Part shown: in pieces, positions 46,620 through 57,450 of the stretch | How the letters are laid out: the number at the start of each line of letters is the position of its first letter | Position numbering within the stretch: position 1 is the first letter of the stretch | Source: Cinnamomum chago | Lineage: Eukaryota > Streptophyta > Magnoliopsida > Laurales > Lauraceae | Direction: 5' to 3' | NCBI GenBank assembly: GCA_038049695.1 | Contig: CP142451.1 | Coordinates: forward strand, 70,758,001 to 70,822,000 | Length of the DNA stretch: 64,000 bases | Translations under genes and position numbers: made by a program | Notes under the pieces: generated by a model | The model's database searches: none | Seen by the model: only the letters and a program-made list of their open reading frames with translations | Told to the model about the DNA's origin: nothing

Positions 46620-47852
46620 CTATCGTATGAAGTGATATCTGATCCGAATGCGTTTGGTTTTTGGATGAAAGGCTGAATTCTTTGCAAGATGAATGACACT
46701 CTTACTGTCACTGTAAAGCTTGCTAGACTTTTGCTTCTTAACCAACTGTTCCATTAACTTCTGTAACCAAATCATTTCCTTACTAGCTTCTGTAGCGGCA
46801 ACATACTCTGATTTTGTGGTTGAAAGTGCAACAACATCCTGTAGTTGTGACTTCCAACTGATTGCTGCACTACCCAATGTGAAGACATATCTTGTAGTAC
46901 TTCTGCTTCTATCAAGATCTCCTGCCAAGTTCGAATCAACACAGCCATGCAATCTGATCTCTGATCCTCCAAAACACAATGATACATTAGTGGTGTCTCT
47001 CAGATATCTGGGAATCCATTTAACTGCCTCCCAATGCGCCTTTTTGGGATTACTCATAAATCTTTTTATAACTCCCACTGCATGAGCAATGTTTGGTCTA
47101 GTACTGCAAACAATAGCATACATCAAGCTGCAAACAGCTGAAGCATATTGGACCTTGGACATGTTTTCCTTCTCATGTTCTGTCTTAGGAGACAATTCTT
47201 TTGAGAGTTTGAAGTGGTTAGCTAGTGGAGTGTTAACTGGCTTAGCACCTGTTTAAAACCTTTTCAACATATTCTGTCGAGACACCTTCAACGTGCGGTT
47301 TTTCCTGTCTCTACCAATTCTCATGCCGAGAATTTGATTTGCAACACCCAAATCCTTTATTTCAAATTCCTGTGACAACTATTTCTTCAAATTGTTTATT
47401 TCATGCATATTTGAACCTGCAACAAATATATCATCTACGTATAAGAGTATAATAACGTAACAGTCATAAAGACTTTTAAAATAACAACAATGATCTGCAT
47501 GACACCATTTGTAACCTGTGTTGCACATAAACCTGTCAAATTTAAGATACCATTGTCTTGGGGCTTGCTTCAAACCGTATAAACCTGTTTTGAGCTTACA
47601 CACCATTCCTCCTTTCCTAATACAACATATCCCTGTGGATGATGCATATAGATGTCTTCTTCCAAGTCACCATGGAGAAACGCAGTTTTCACATCTAACT
47701 GCTCAAAATGTAAATCTTCTACCGCCACAATGCTTAAAACACTTCTGATTGTGTTCAATTTAACCACAGGAGAAAATAACTCAGAGTAATCAATACGTGT
47801 CTTCTGCTAGAAGCCTTTTGCAACTAAACTGACTTCATATATATATATATAT
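46620..47852 (-). pseudogene. copia C reverse transcriptase (C-terminal part) and RNase H
   Basis: Minus strand from the CACTA edge: LVAKGF, a stop at 47807-47809 where Gln is usual, QKTRIDYSELFSPVVKLNTI, then HFEQLDVKTAFLHGDLEEDI, LKTGLYGLKQAPRQWYLKF and the catalytic LLYVDDIFVAGS. A gap with stops follows near 47240-47380, then RNase H: YASAVCSLMYAIVCSTRPNI, WKSQLQDVVALSTTKSEYVA and LYSDSKSVIHLAKN, ending HFIR at 46620. The N-terminal part of RT is at 56905 onward, across the CACTA element. Confidence 0.9.
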
Positions 47853-48480
47853 CACTACAAGAAACTTGACAAATATGCGGGTCATTGCTATAAGTGCTGT
47901 CACTAATTCTTTTGGCCACGATTTTAAAACATCGCGGCTAAAAGTTGGACTTTTACCCACAACTCCAAAGTTGTAGCTAAAAGTCTAATAATTAGCCGCA
48001 AGATTTATCGCCGCTTATTTAAAAAATTATTGTCACTAAAAGTGTAAAATTGCCGCCAAAAATTTATTACAAACATATGAAAGTAGGGTTTTAGGGGCGA
48101 TCTTAAGTCGCGGCTAAAAGTTTAATTTTAGCGGCAACTATAAGTCGCCACTAAAAGTAGTGTGTATAGTAATTTTAGTGGCAACTTTTTATCGCGACTA
48201 AAAGTTTAATTTTAGCAGCAACTATAAGTCGCCACTAAAAGTAATATGTATAATAATTTTAGTGGCAACTTGTTATCGCAACTAAATATTTAAATTTTAG
48301 CTGCAATAACAATCGCCACTACAAGTACTAGGTATAGCACCTTTAGTGGTAGTTCCAGCGGCGACTTGCAATCGCAGATAAACGTTTTACTTTCAGCTAC
48401 AACAACAAGTCATTACTAAAAGTATTAAGTATAATAGTTCTACCAACGACTTGTTCCCGCGACTAAAAAGGTTAAAATTA
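47853..48480. repeat. left subterminal repeat region of the CACTA element
   Basis: Tandemly scattered short units such as gtcgccactaaaagt and gtcgcggctaaaag in both orientations, spaced by tens of bases. In CACTA elements such arrays bind the TNPA-like protein. Confidence 0.75.
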
Positions 48481-48729
48481 ATTAAAATGAAGAATAAATT
48501 AATTTATTGATCCCTTTTCAAATTTTCATGAACATGTTTATATAATATAAGAAAATTAAAACGTCATCACTATCAAGTATTAGAAAATAACCTCAAATTT
48601 AAAAACATTAAGTTCTAAGGTACTTGAGTAGCAAGAGTAAAATTTACATCAGCATAGAAAAATTATAAATAAAATAAAAAAATCATTATCATCCGGCTTT
48701 TGAGTAGTTATGCATCACATTGAAATTTG

Positions 48730-49540
48730 GCCCGACTCCTTGAATTGCTAGAGGAGGATGTTTAGCTGGGATTGTAATGCAGTTTGTACCTGAGCATGGA
48801 CCTGTGTTTGTTGCAATTCTGCCTGGGACTGGAGCGCTGCCTGCACCTGAGCTTGCACTTGTGTCTGCTGCGAGGCTAGTTGAGACTCTACGGACTCCAT
48901 TCGCGAAGCCATCTCACTATTCTCCTTTTCCAACAACTCCAAGCGCCTTGTATCCACCTCAGCATGCCTCCTAAACTCCTCATTCTCTCTCTCTAGCTGC
49001 GCATGGATTCGCTACCCAACTGTAGAGGTCTTGGGCTTTGGTCTAGCCCCACGACCACGTATATATCCTGATCGCTCTGGTCCGAGCACTGCCTCGAATA
49101 TCTGGTCCTCAGTCATGGGAGGAGTGCACTCCTCTAGTGGCTGAGACTCTAATCTCTTAAGCTCCTCCTACATTTAAAAATCAATTGTTATTATTTATCA
49201 ATTTAGTATTATATATAATATAAGAAGATTGATAAGAAAATAGAAAAGGGAACAATAACTTACATAGACTTTTTCCAAAGTTAAATCCACCCAAACTTTT
49301 TTCTTCATGCTATACCGAGTAGTGAACGACAAGCTAGTCCGAGAAGGCTCGTCCCCCGTCTCAAGATTACGCTGTCAATAAACAAGTTAACACAAATAAT
49401 AATAATAATAATAAAAATTCCCAGAAACATTATGAGAGAAGTTTACACTATCATAGCTGATTCGAGCAAAAGCTTTTGTCCCAGCAACATGGCCGATCTT
49501 CTGCTTTTCCCGGTTCTCCTTATTTCTATTACTCATTTTC
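48730..49540 (-). pseudogene. En/Spm Ptta-like protein relic
   Basis: Three exon-like pieces on the minus strand. The first (about 49539-49448) begins MSNRNKENREKQKIGHVAGT. The second (about 49372-49266) has DEPSRTSLSFTTRYSMKKKV and WVDLTLEKVY before a gtaag donor. The third (about 49168-48730) has EECTPPMTEDQIFEAVLGPE, RSGYIRGRGARPKPKT and a coiled coil with a repeated QTQVQAQVQAALQSQ unit. The VLGPERSGYIRGRG stretch is characteristic of plant transposase (Ptta/En/Spm) proteins encoded in CACTA elements. An in-frame stop near 49014 marks decay. It is probably a DNA-binding accessory protein rather than the catalytic transposase. Confidence 0.75.
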
Positions 49541-51047
49541 TACATTCGTGTTCCATAAATTATAAGCAATATATGTATGAAAGATAGATTAAAAGGGGAG
49601 ACAATATAACGACTTTTAGAAGGGACGCATGCTGTCCATGCCAACTGAAAGTTCTATGCTTCCACTCTCCAAATATGTGGGACTCAACCATTTATAGTGA
49701 TCACAGACCAAACAATTAACCTCGACAATCCACCTTTCCATCAACTTGCTGAAAAATGAGAAATCATACCGTGTATGTACTGGACAATGAAAATGGCATA
49801 TGATATGTGATTATCATCCTTTTGGTGTGATGGCTAAACATGAGCTTTCCCAACTGTGAGGCGCAGCTCAAGATTGTCCAGTTGAAAGGTCCTAAATATG
49901 AAATTTGGGCTATCATAAATAGATATATAACATTATAAATCACTTTCTCCTGGGAAGTAGACTGTAGATGGTTCCACTGCAATTCTTTGGCTATAGCACA
50001 TCCAAGCTATGACCATGAGTGAAGACAAGTTTGGTGGTCAGGCGCTATCGTCAGACAATGCAGTTGCTGCTACAATGTCACATTATATCACACCGAGGGT
50101 TTTCTTCCCCCAAAAAATGAAACAAAATTAGGCTATTCCTTTTTTAAGGGAATAGGGCGTTGCCCAAATGATAGAAATGATTTTTGTAGTATGTTTTAGC
50201 CAGCATATTGGATGATTTGCATTCTTTGTTGTCTTTGGAGTAGTGTTTTTCTACTCTTTAATTTGTTAATCATTGAGTTATGGATCATTTGAATGCATTG
50301 CTAACACCCGAAAGTCTTGTTTATCTTTGCAGCACGACATCATGGACGATTACCATGTAAGCTATGAACCTCTGCCCATTCAACTTATTATATACTAGCC
50401 CTATTTTTGTTGTAACATTTGTTTGGTTCTCTTGCAGGATGAACTATGAGCTCCTCAGCTGTATTTTAGCTTGTATCTTGGCTTCATCATTCATGAGGTG
50501 TAGAAAAATTGGTGAAAACTTCCCATTTCTCAAACTTCGACTACACATCAGCATTGTATTTCATTAAGTAGAAACTCTACTCTACTAGTATGATGTACTG
50601 TGATTGTTGTACCTCTGGATGACCCCGGTCAGTATAGCCCATACTGAGCCAGTGGTAGAGGATAGATTATAGTTATGTTTAGTCTTTTTTTTCTCTCCTG
50701 TTTTTTAATGTTCTTGAGATTTTCCCTTGTCAGATGTTATTATCAATAATGGATGGATTTAACACAAGAATAACATTTGGGAGATAATTGACAGCTGCTC
50801 CTAGCATTTGAGTTTATCATGGAAATTAGCATCTTTCTAATAATAATAATAATATTTTTTTTTCAAGTAATTTGAACCCCCTATATGGTTTGGTGAAGTC
50901 AATTCCTTCCCTGTCTCTACCTCAGGCATGTGCTGGCCACGAGTCTGAAATCAAATCAAATCCTTGCCAAATCAAATCCTCCTGAATAACTTGCCAAATT
51001 GAATCCTGAATCTACTTTAACTAAGATAGCACAGCCTACCCATCACT

Positions 51048-51078
<31 letters not shown>

Positions 51079-51411
51079 GCCATTGATACAATGCTATACA
51101 TTGACTAATAAAAAGATTAGTCTGTTTTGTACCCTATTCTTCCTTTAAAAAAGGAGTTACTCAAAAAATATTCAGAATAGAAGAAAATAAAATCCATATT
51201 ATTTACTATATATATATATATAGAAGAAAACCTCAGAATATATTTAAGGTGGAAAAGTGGATTTGATAAGATTAGTCTATGGCCTCCTTCCTTTATCATC
51301 ATAAATGCTGAACTTGTAAAATCAGGTTAGCAAATAAAAGCAATGAGAGAAACATAACAACTATATCACGAATACTTCATGAGTCCATCATATAAAATAT
51401 AATGTTATCAC
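49541..51411. other. CACTA interior without a confident gene
   Basis: Further minus-strand Ptta-like traces lie at 49640-49760. At 50333-50515 two plus-strand exon-like pieces, bounded by ttgcag acceptors, carry no recognised domain. An (AG)n run is at about 51050-51074. The last exons expected for the captured ASCH gene were not found here. Confidence 0.4.
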
Positions 51412-53856
51412 CTGAACTTCAAGCAATAGACATTTATTGACGAGCAGCAAAGTTCCTGGCGCAACTCTAAGGATTAAAAAAAAAAGAGAAGGAAAAAACC
51501 TCAAGGTGAAGCAGAAAGCCTCAATCAAATAATATCACATGCATATAAGAAAATCCAACTGGTTCCAACTTTTGGGAACAGTAGTCACATAACAGCATGT
51601 TAAAAGTAGTCATGTCCCCAAACTGAATTACAAGTATGAAAAAATACGAGTGACATATAATAACAAACACCCCATGAAGTTATTACTCAGTGACTCATCT
51701 CCATTGAAGAAGAAAAGGCATATAATCTTTAATATATTATACAACTGTAGAAGCTAGTCCCTCTATGGTTCCTTATGCTCCCTCCACCAACTACAGTACT
51801 GCGATTCTGTGACTCCAAGTTAAACTCTCTATCAGTTTAAGCCTATTTCACATTGTTGGTAAGTGTTCCAATTATAAATTCAAAATGCCAAATCACTGAT
51901 AGTTCAGCAGTGGCAAGCACCTTGGTTTCACTAGAGAAACCATGGATCGGTCCCTGGTCCTCACATTGAGAGTATCACTCCCCGACCACTGATCCAGTCT
52001 AGCAAAAATTTAAAAAAATAAAAAATTATCACTCTCAAAACTATTAGCATTCAACAACTTTCAAAAAGTGCATCTCAGGCACTCTGACAATTGACAACAC
52101 TTCTTAAAAACAAAAAAAAAAAGTGACAACACATGCTGAAAAAGATGAGGCTTCCCTGTCTACCTCATTATTACAACATTGAGCCATCTAGAGTTCCCTA
52201 AATAAAACTTACAACTTAAGGCTCCACAGCCCTGCGGTAGCAGAACTTAAAATGCTAGCTAATGAAGGTGCTAAACTAAACTAAGTCAAGGAGAGAACTC
52301 GGGCATGCCTCGGTTACTTGGTTATTTCTTCATATTATTATTACATATTTACATTAGTGTCTGCAAGCACTTACAAGGGTAGGACACTGGGACTCAAATG
52401 ACTTACCTTACGTTTGGATTACTATAACCACTATCAAAATAGAAAATTAACTAATGCATTAAAATGTAGAATGTGTGTTGATGACTTGCTGTGACATTAA
52501 AAACAAACACTAGTACCATGTACCCTTTAATGCTGAATGGCACAACATCCTAACTTCACAATCTCATACAAACTACCCAAAACTTTTTAACACTTGACCT
52601 GAACCCAGAACCTTGCGGTTGCAACAATGAGCATCTTCCAACTCTGTTGCATGATGTTGGTTGCGATCATGGAGAGGCAAACATAGTCAGGGGTGGGTTA
52701 GTTCACCACAGAGAACATTGTTAGCCGAAGATGATTTTGGTAGTTGCAGGAATTTTGGCTTCTGGTTTATTATTGTGTCTCACTTTCTAATCTGAACTGA
52801 TATCTTTCTAAATAGTATAACATTAAATAGGTACTACAGAATCTAGCCAACAAATGTCTTTCAGATCTGAATACTAGCAAAAATAAATAAGAGATATACA
52901 AGTAAATGGAGATTTAACTCTCAGTAAAAATCTAGCTGTATAGATTGCAAGCTTCCAACCAAAATACAGTTTCATTCTAAATGGAAAATTATGGTAATTA
53001 TGTTGGGAAATCTGTAAACATGAGCAGGCTAATAATTTCCAATTAAAGCATGCACACATACACAGGCACTTTATTCTTACCGGTTATAGTCACCAACAGC
53101 ACATCTCCCTTCTATTGTTTTTAGACCAGCTGTAGGCACATTTAGATTACTCAGAAATTAAGTTGGTCAATGATAAAAATACAGACAGAAACAAACCAAT
53201 GGTGTTTAAATACATCTGGAAAAACATACATTTAGGCCAACTCTTGTTTTTGAAAGGGGGAAAACATTTATGTGTACACTCAGACAACAAAATATTCGAA
53301 TATCTGGCAATATCCGTGAATGGAAAAGTTGGAAATAAGCATATGACTGGCAGTGACAAATCTCTAACACAATTTTTACCACGGTCCAAGCCAACCAATA
53401 TCAAATTTACCCATATAAGAAAGTACAGCATGGGCTCCCATAAAATCTTCATAGTAAGGAAAAAGTAACTAGATTGATCAATGGTTATGTATTACCTCTT
53501 AGTTGTGAGAAAAAAGGTTCCTGGACATGAAGCTCAAAACCAACTGCCTTCACCATCTAACAAAGCACAAGTTCATTGATATTGTGGTAACTAAAACATG
53601 CACTTTCCAACCAATAGTCTAAAGAACATATTTAGATCGCATAACACTTGTTATCTTACTTTTATCAGTTCAAATCCCTTATCCATAATCAGCTTACTCC
53701 ATTCGTTCTCTTTCTGATTCAAAACTTCGTTTTCCTGACTCTGTGGCATTGTGTTGGATGCTTTACAAAAAGTTCCAGAGGTTATACAATCGTGTAAAGT
53801 TTATGCAAGATGCCTGTATAAAGGATACATTGGCACTCCTTGAGAATATTTCACAC
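51412..53856 (-). pseudogene. captured ASCH-domain protein gene fragment (four exons)
   Basis: Four minus-strand exons with AG/GT borders and compatible phases: 53660-53856 (GVPMYPLYRHLA, then KENEWSKLIMDKGFELIK), 53497-53556 (MVKAVGFELHVQ), 53081-53129 (GLKTIEGRCAVGDYNR) and 51412-51466 (APGTLLLVNKCLLLEVQ). GLKTIEGR fits GxKxxExR, the signature of the ASCH domain, a PUA-like fold linked to RNA binding and transcription co-activation. The exons keep phases 2/0, 0/1, 1/2 and 2/0. An in-frame stop after RHLA and a one-base deletion after LHVQ disable it. The first coding exon and the final exons are missing. It lies wholly inside the CACTA element, so capture by transduplication is inferred. 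Confidence 0.82.
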
Positions 53857-54439
53857 CTGTCAATAAAAGAAATGAAGTATTCATCAACCAAAACAAATTA
53901 AACAAAATTTGAACTGTAGCTTTTCATGCATGCATATTTGACTTGCCCACAAAGCGCCCCTATGTTTAAGTGAAAACATATAAACACACACCCACATAGA
54001 GAGAGAGAGAGAGTCTAGAAATAATTTGTTCCTTTCTCTAGAACATAGAAGCAGTCCACAGTTCAAATTGACAATATAGTTTTAGTTCCAGAGCTTCAAG
54101 AATCAAGATAATGTGTGATCGAATAGACAGACCAATACTGAAAATATTTAGGAATTACTCAAAAACATCAGATCAAATGGCATTAAAAGAAAAAACTGTT
54201 TGATGCAACCCCCACTTTAAAATTTCAATCGGGCCCAAACGCAAGGCACACCGAATTTCAATCCAGATAAACCCAAATCCAGGTACATCCAAACAGGCCC
54301 TGAATTTCTAAAAACTCCCACACCAGTGACCATCAATTCATGCAATAATCTCCAAAAAAAAAAAAGAAAAAAAGTTATCTTTTCAAACATCTCTCATTTC
54401 TGCTATCAATCTAACATCTTTCCCGACTAGAAATTCAAA
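53857..54439. other. CACTA interior, probable intron of the captured gene
   Basis: A/T-rich, with a gagaga run at 53998-54014. No exon was recognised. The expected upstream coding exon of the ASCH gene was looked for and not found. Confidence 0.35.
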
Positions 54440-54770
54440 GAGAAAGGGGGAGAGGATTATTGAGATAGAGAGGGGTTTACAAAAACAAAAAAAAGAGTTA
54501 TTTAGGGAGGGTTATCGGGATTGAGAGGGTTCGGATCTGCTGGGGAGGATACCGGGGCACCGCTGCTTCAGATCGGAGAGACAGAGACCGAGACCGAGAC
54601 ATAGAGAGTTTTCCCTTTTGCGTTTCGGAATTGAGAGAGAGATGAAGACCAAGTGTTTTGTAGAGAATAAAATTGATGGCGGGAAGGAATGGGTTTACGG
54701 CGGGGATCTATTAATTGGGTAACAAAAGATGTAACATGGTAGGAGTAGGAGACCAAATTCCTTTAGAATT
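54440..54770 (-). promoter_or_regulatory. possible captured promoter and 5' leader of the ASCH gene
   Basis: On the minus strand it is CT-rich (ctctctctcaattccg, gtctcggtctcggtctctg) and GC-richer than its surroundings, as in plant 5' leaders. It lies in the right place upstream of the captured exons. No coding exon or clear TATA box was assigned. Confidence 0.35.
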
Positions 54771-56002
54771 CACCCTTATGTTAATGAACCAAAGTTATTT
54801 TTGTTAATCTAAATACTTTACTCTGTTGGCCTATTCATAAAAACATAAGTAATTAAAAATAAATGCCTCCTCTTGATATTGGCCCTAAACAAATTTTAAT
54901 CAAACTAAAATTGAGTCCATCAAATTTATTACTTTTAAGCCATTTGAATAAAAAAATATATATGATGGTAGGACCAAGTCGCTGGAAAATCCCCCTCTTT
55001 TATCTAATGGACCCAAGTTATTTTTTTAATTGAAAGATTTTATAGTGAGCCTACTTATAAAAATATAAGCCATTGAAAATAAATGCCTCCTCTTGATGTG
55101 GGTCCTCAATAATTTTAATCCAACTAAAATTGAGCCCATCCGATTTGTCACTTATTAAGTAACCTAAATTAAAAATAGAAAAGGTAAATTTTAAATGCTT
55201 TATAGTAGTCAATCTAATGAAAATCCCATCGGGTATCGAAATTTTTTCATGACCTATACACACCTGTATTAGAAACCACTTATAAAAAAAACTAAACCAC
55301 TCATAACAAATTCCTCCATAATAAGGCCTCAAATAGATTTTATTCCTATAGGAGATGGGTTCAATGTCATATTTATTATTTTTAAAAATGTCAATAAATT
55401 ATTAAGAAAAAGTTCAAGTAGCTAGTGTTCTTGTAGTCAATGTGGGCTACTTAATTGATCTGTAAATTAAAAAGAAGACCAGAAAAAATTATAATATGAG
55501 CAAATTAAATTGATAAAGATTAAATGGTGAATCCGGATGGTATGATTTAGGGGCCAATATTTTACTTTATAGTTGTTACTAATGGAAATCAACATCATTC
55601 TCTAGCATTTTATAATGTTATGTATGGATTACTTTGAATATTTTCTCAAATTTTTTTGAGGTAAAAACATTTTACGCCACAACGACTATGTCAGATAAAG
55701 AACATTACGTGGGTGATACCGCGTAAGAAAGATGGTTGATTCATAATAGAGCTCCGCACGTATTTCAGTCACATGCGTAGTCAACTAACGCCCTCAATCT
55801 CGCTCATCGGTATATTTTTTAGCTCAAATGTCAACCCAACTTGATTTTAGGACTCGTGGATTATGCTAGAAGACTTTGTTGGCATCTTTGATGGTGTGTG
55901 ATCGGTCGTGCAGTGGGACCACTCCATTCAAAGTAAAATTTGACGATGCCCTATAAAAAAGTATCGCTAAAATAAAGACACAAAAGAAATTAGCTATGAA
56001 AA
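54771..56002. other. A/T-rich CACTA interior with a diverged duplication
   Basis: An ~100 bp unit with aataaatgcctcctcttgat and aattttaatc.aactaaaattgag appears twice (about 54855-54945 and 55077-55165) with about 20% mismatch by eye. No gene. Confidence 0.5.
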
Positions 56003-56904
56003 AAAGGTTGTTGCTAAACTCCTAGACTCCTGGACCACATTAGGGGTAAAAGATTAAAACTCGTCACTAATTCTCTTTCCCCTCCAAAATGACCTTTAGC
56101 CACAACATATAAATTGCCACTAAATGTGATCACTATAATTCCTTCACTAAAGTGAGTCTTTTGTGGCAAAAATAACTTTGTGGCTAGAAGTGTCGCCATT
56201 AAAAGCTGGCTTTCATATAATATATTTTTAGTGGCAATAGAAAGTCGCCGCAAAAGGTGGCGAAAACACGACAACTAAGCAATTAGGCACGAAAATAAAA
56301 AGTTACCACTAAACTCCTAGACCATTAGTGGCACAAAAAGAAAACTCGCCACTAAATCTCCTTCCCCTCCAAACTGACCTTTAGCTACAACATATAAGTT
56401 GTCATTAAATGTGATCACATAATACTTTTAGTGTCAACATCCAACTTCGCCACTAAAGGTGAGTTTTTAGTGGCGAAATCTAAATTATGGCAAAAAGTGT
56501 TGCCATTAAAAGTCAGCTTTCTTGTGATATATCTTTAGTGGCAATATAAACTAGCCACAAAAAATAGAACATACAGTGGCAAAGAATATACTGCAGCTAA
56601 ATGTAAGAATCTAAGAAATTAGTGGCGATCATAAAAAGTTGTCACTAAAACCGTACACCATTAGTGGCGATAAATTAAAACTTGCCACTAAATCTCTTTC
56701 CCTCCAAAATCCCATGGCGCCAAAAATTCCCGCCAAGGAATTAGTGGCGAAATTTAGCTACAACATATAAGTTGCCACTAAATGTGGGCATTATAATGCC
56801 TTCAGTGGCAACATCAAATATTTGCCACTAAATGTGGGTTTTTAGTGGCGAAAATTAGACCGCGGCAAAAAAAGTCGCCACTAAAACCCAACTTTCTTGT
56901 AGTT
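56003..56904. repeat. right subterminal region: three tandem ~290 bp repeats
   Basis: Units near 56003-56293, 56294-56632 and 56633-56900 share ordered pieces: an aaagttaccactaaactcctagacc-type opening, actcgccactaaatctc, ttccctccaaaat, gctacaacatataagttgcc and ttagtggcgaaa. The units are degenerate. The left end of the element lacks these long units. Confidence 0.7.
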
Positions 56905-57189
56905 CTTGCTACCCTCATGTTCTTCCTTCAATTTGTACACCCACTTGTTGTACAACCAATACTGAAGAATGACGAAGGGACAAGAATGATAGTGTCAGAG
57001 ACCGACTGTTGTGCAGTGGATCAAGAGCAATGAATGGAAAGAGTTAGAGCTAGCAAGAGTTCACCCTGAAGATGATACATTTGATATGAGACCCTAGCTT
57101 CGACAGTTGTGATGAAATCGACAGAATTGTTCCAAGAATTTTCTTTATCATGGTGGCTAGAAGCGAGAGACTTGGTGGAACTTAGAAGG
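56905..57189 (-). pseudogene. copia C RT N-terminal piece and unresolved spacer
   Basis: Directly outside the CACTA end the minus strand reads NKWVYKLKEEHEGSK, the conserved opening of copia RT that normally precedes the LVAKGF motif found at 47830. Right of about 56960 the expected copia linker is not recognisable and may be decayed or replaced. Confidence 0.7.
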
Positions 57190-57450
57190 AGTCGGAGTTG
57201 GCAAAATTCTTGAGCAGTCAAATTCGTAGAGCAGTAACAGATTCGAGCCAGTGGCAGAATGTCTGACAACTGTTGATAGTTGACCGAAGAGTTCTACAAC
57301 GAGGATGACCCAGCGAGTCCAGATGCTTCCGAGAGGACCGATTAGAGCAACCGTTTGAGGTTTCGTTTTCAAAGTGTGGGATTAATGTCCCCGCTTGTTT
57401 TTGGGTTTGTTTAGTTCATTTGGAGGATCAAATGTTCTAAAGGGGGAGGA
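57190..57450 (+). other. gypsy 3' internal fragment with polypurine tract
   Basis: The last 45 bp (catttggaggatcaaatg, then aagggggagga) matches the end of the gypsy element at 2655-2700 read on its own strand and abuts the LTR at 57451. Upstream sequence is not recognised. The left boundary is a guess. Confidence 0.5.

Larger units (their letters stand above)
47853..56904 (-). mobile_element. CACTA (En/Spm-like) transposon, about 9 kb, carrying a captured gene
   Basis: The left end is CACTACAAGAAACTTG. The complement of the right end is AACTACAAGAAAGTTG, matching 14 of 16 bases but with the outermost base changed. Subterminal gccactaaaagt/ttagtggcga repeats occupy 47860-48480 and 56003-56900. 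Inside are an En/Spm Ptta-like relic (48730-49540) and exons of an ASCH-domain host gene (51412-53856). Copia C RT sequence lies directly outside both ends. A 3 bp target duplication is not clear: the left flank is a (TA)n run. Without a recognisable TNPD transposase it is non-autonomous. Confidence 0.82.

Noticed and set aside
53163..53468. 101-codon frames on both strands within an intron of the captured gene
   Set aside because: No domain; they lie between two phase-matched exons and overlap each other.
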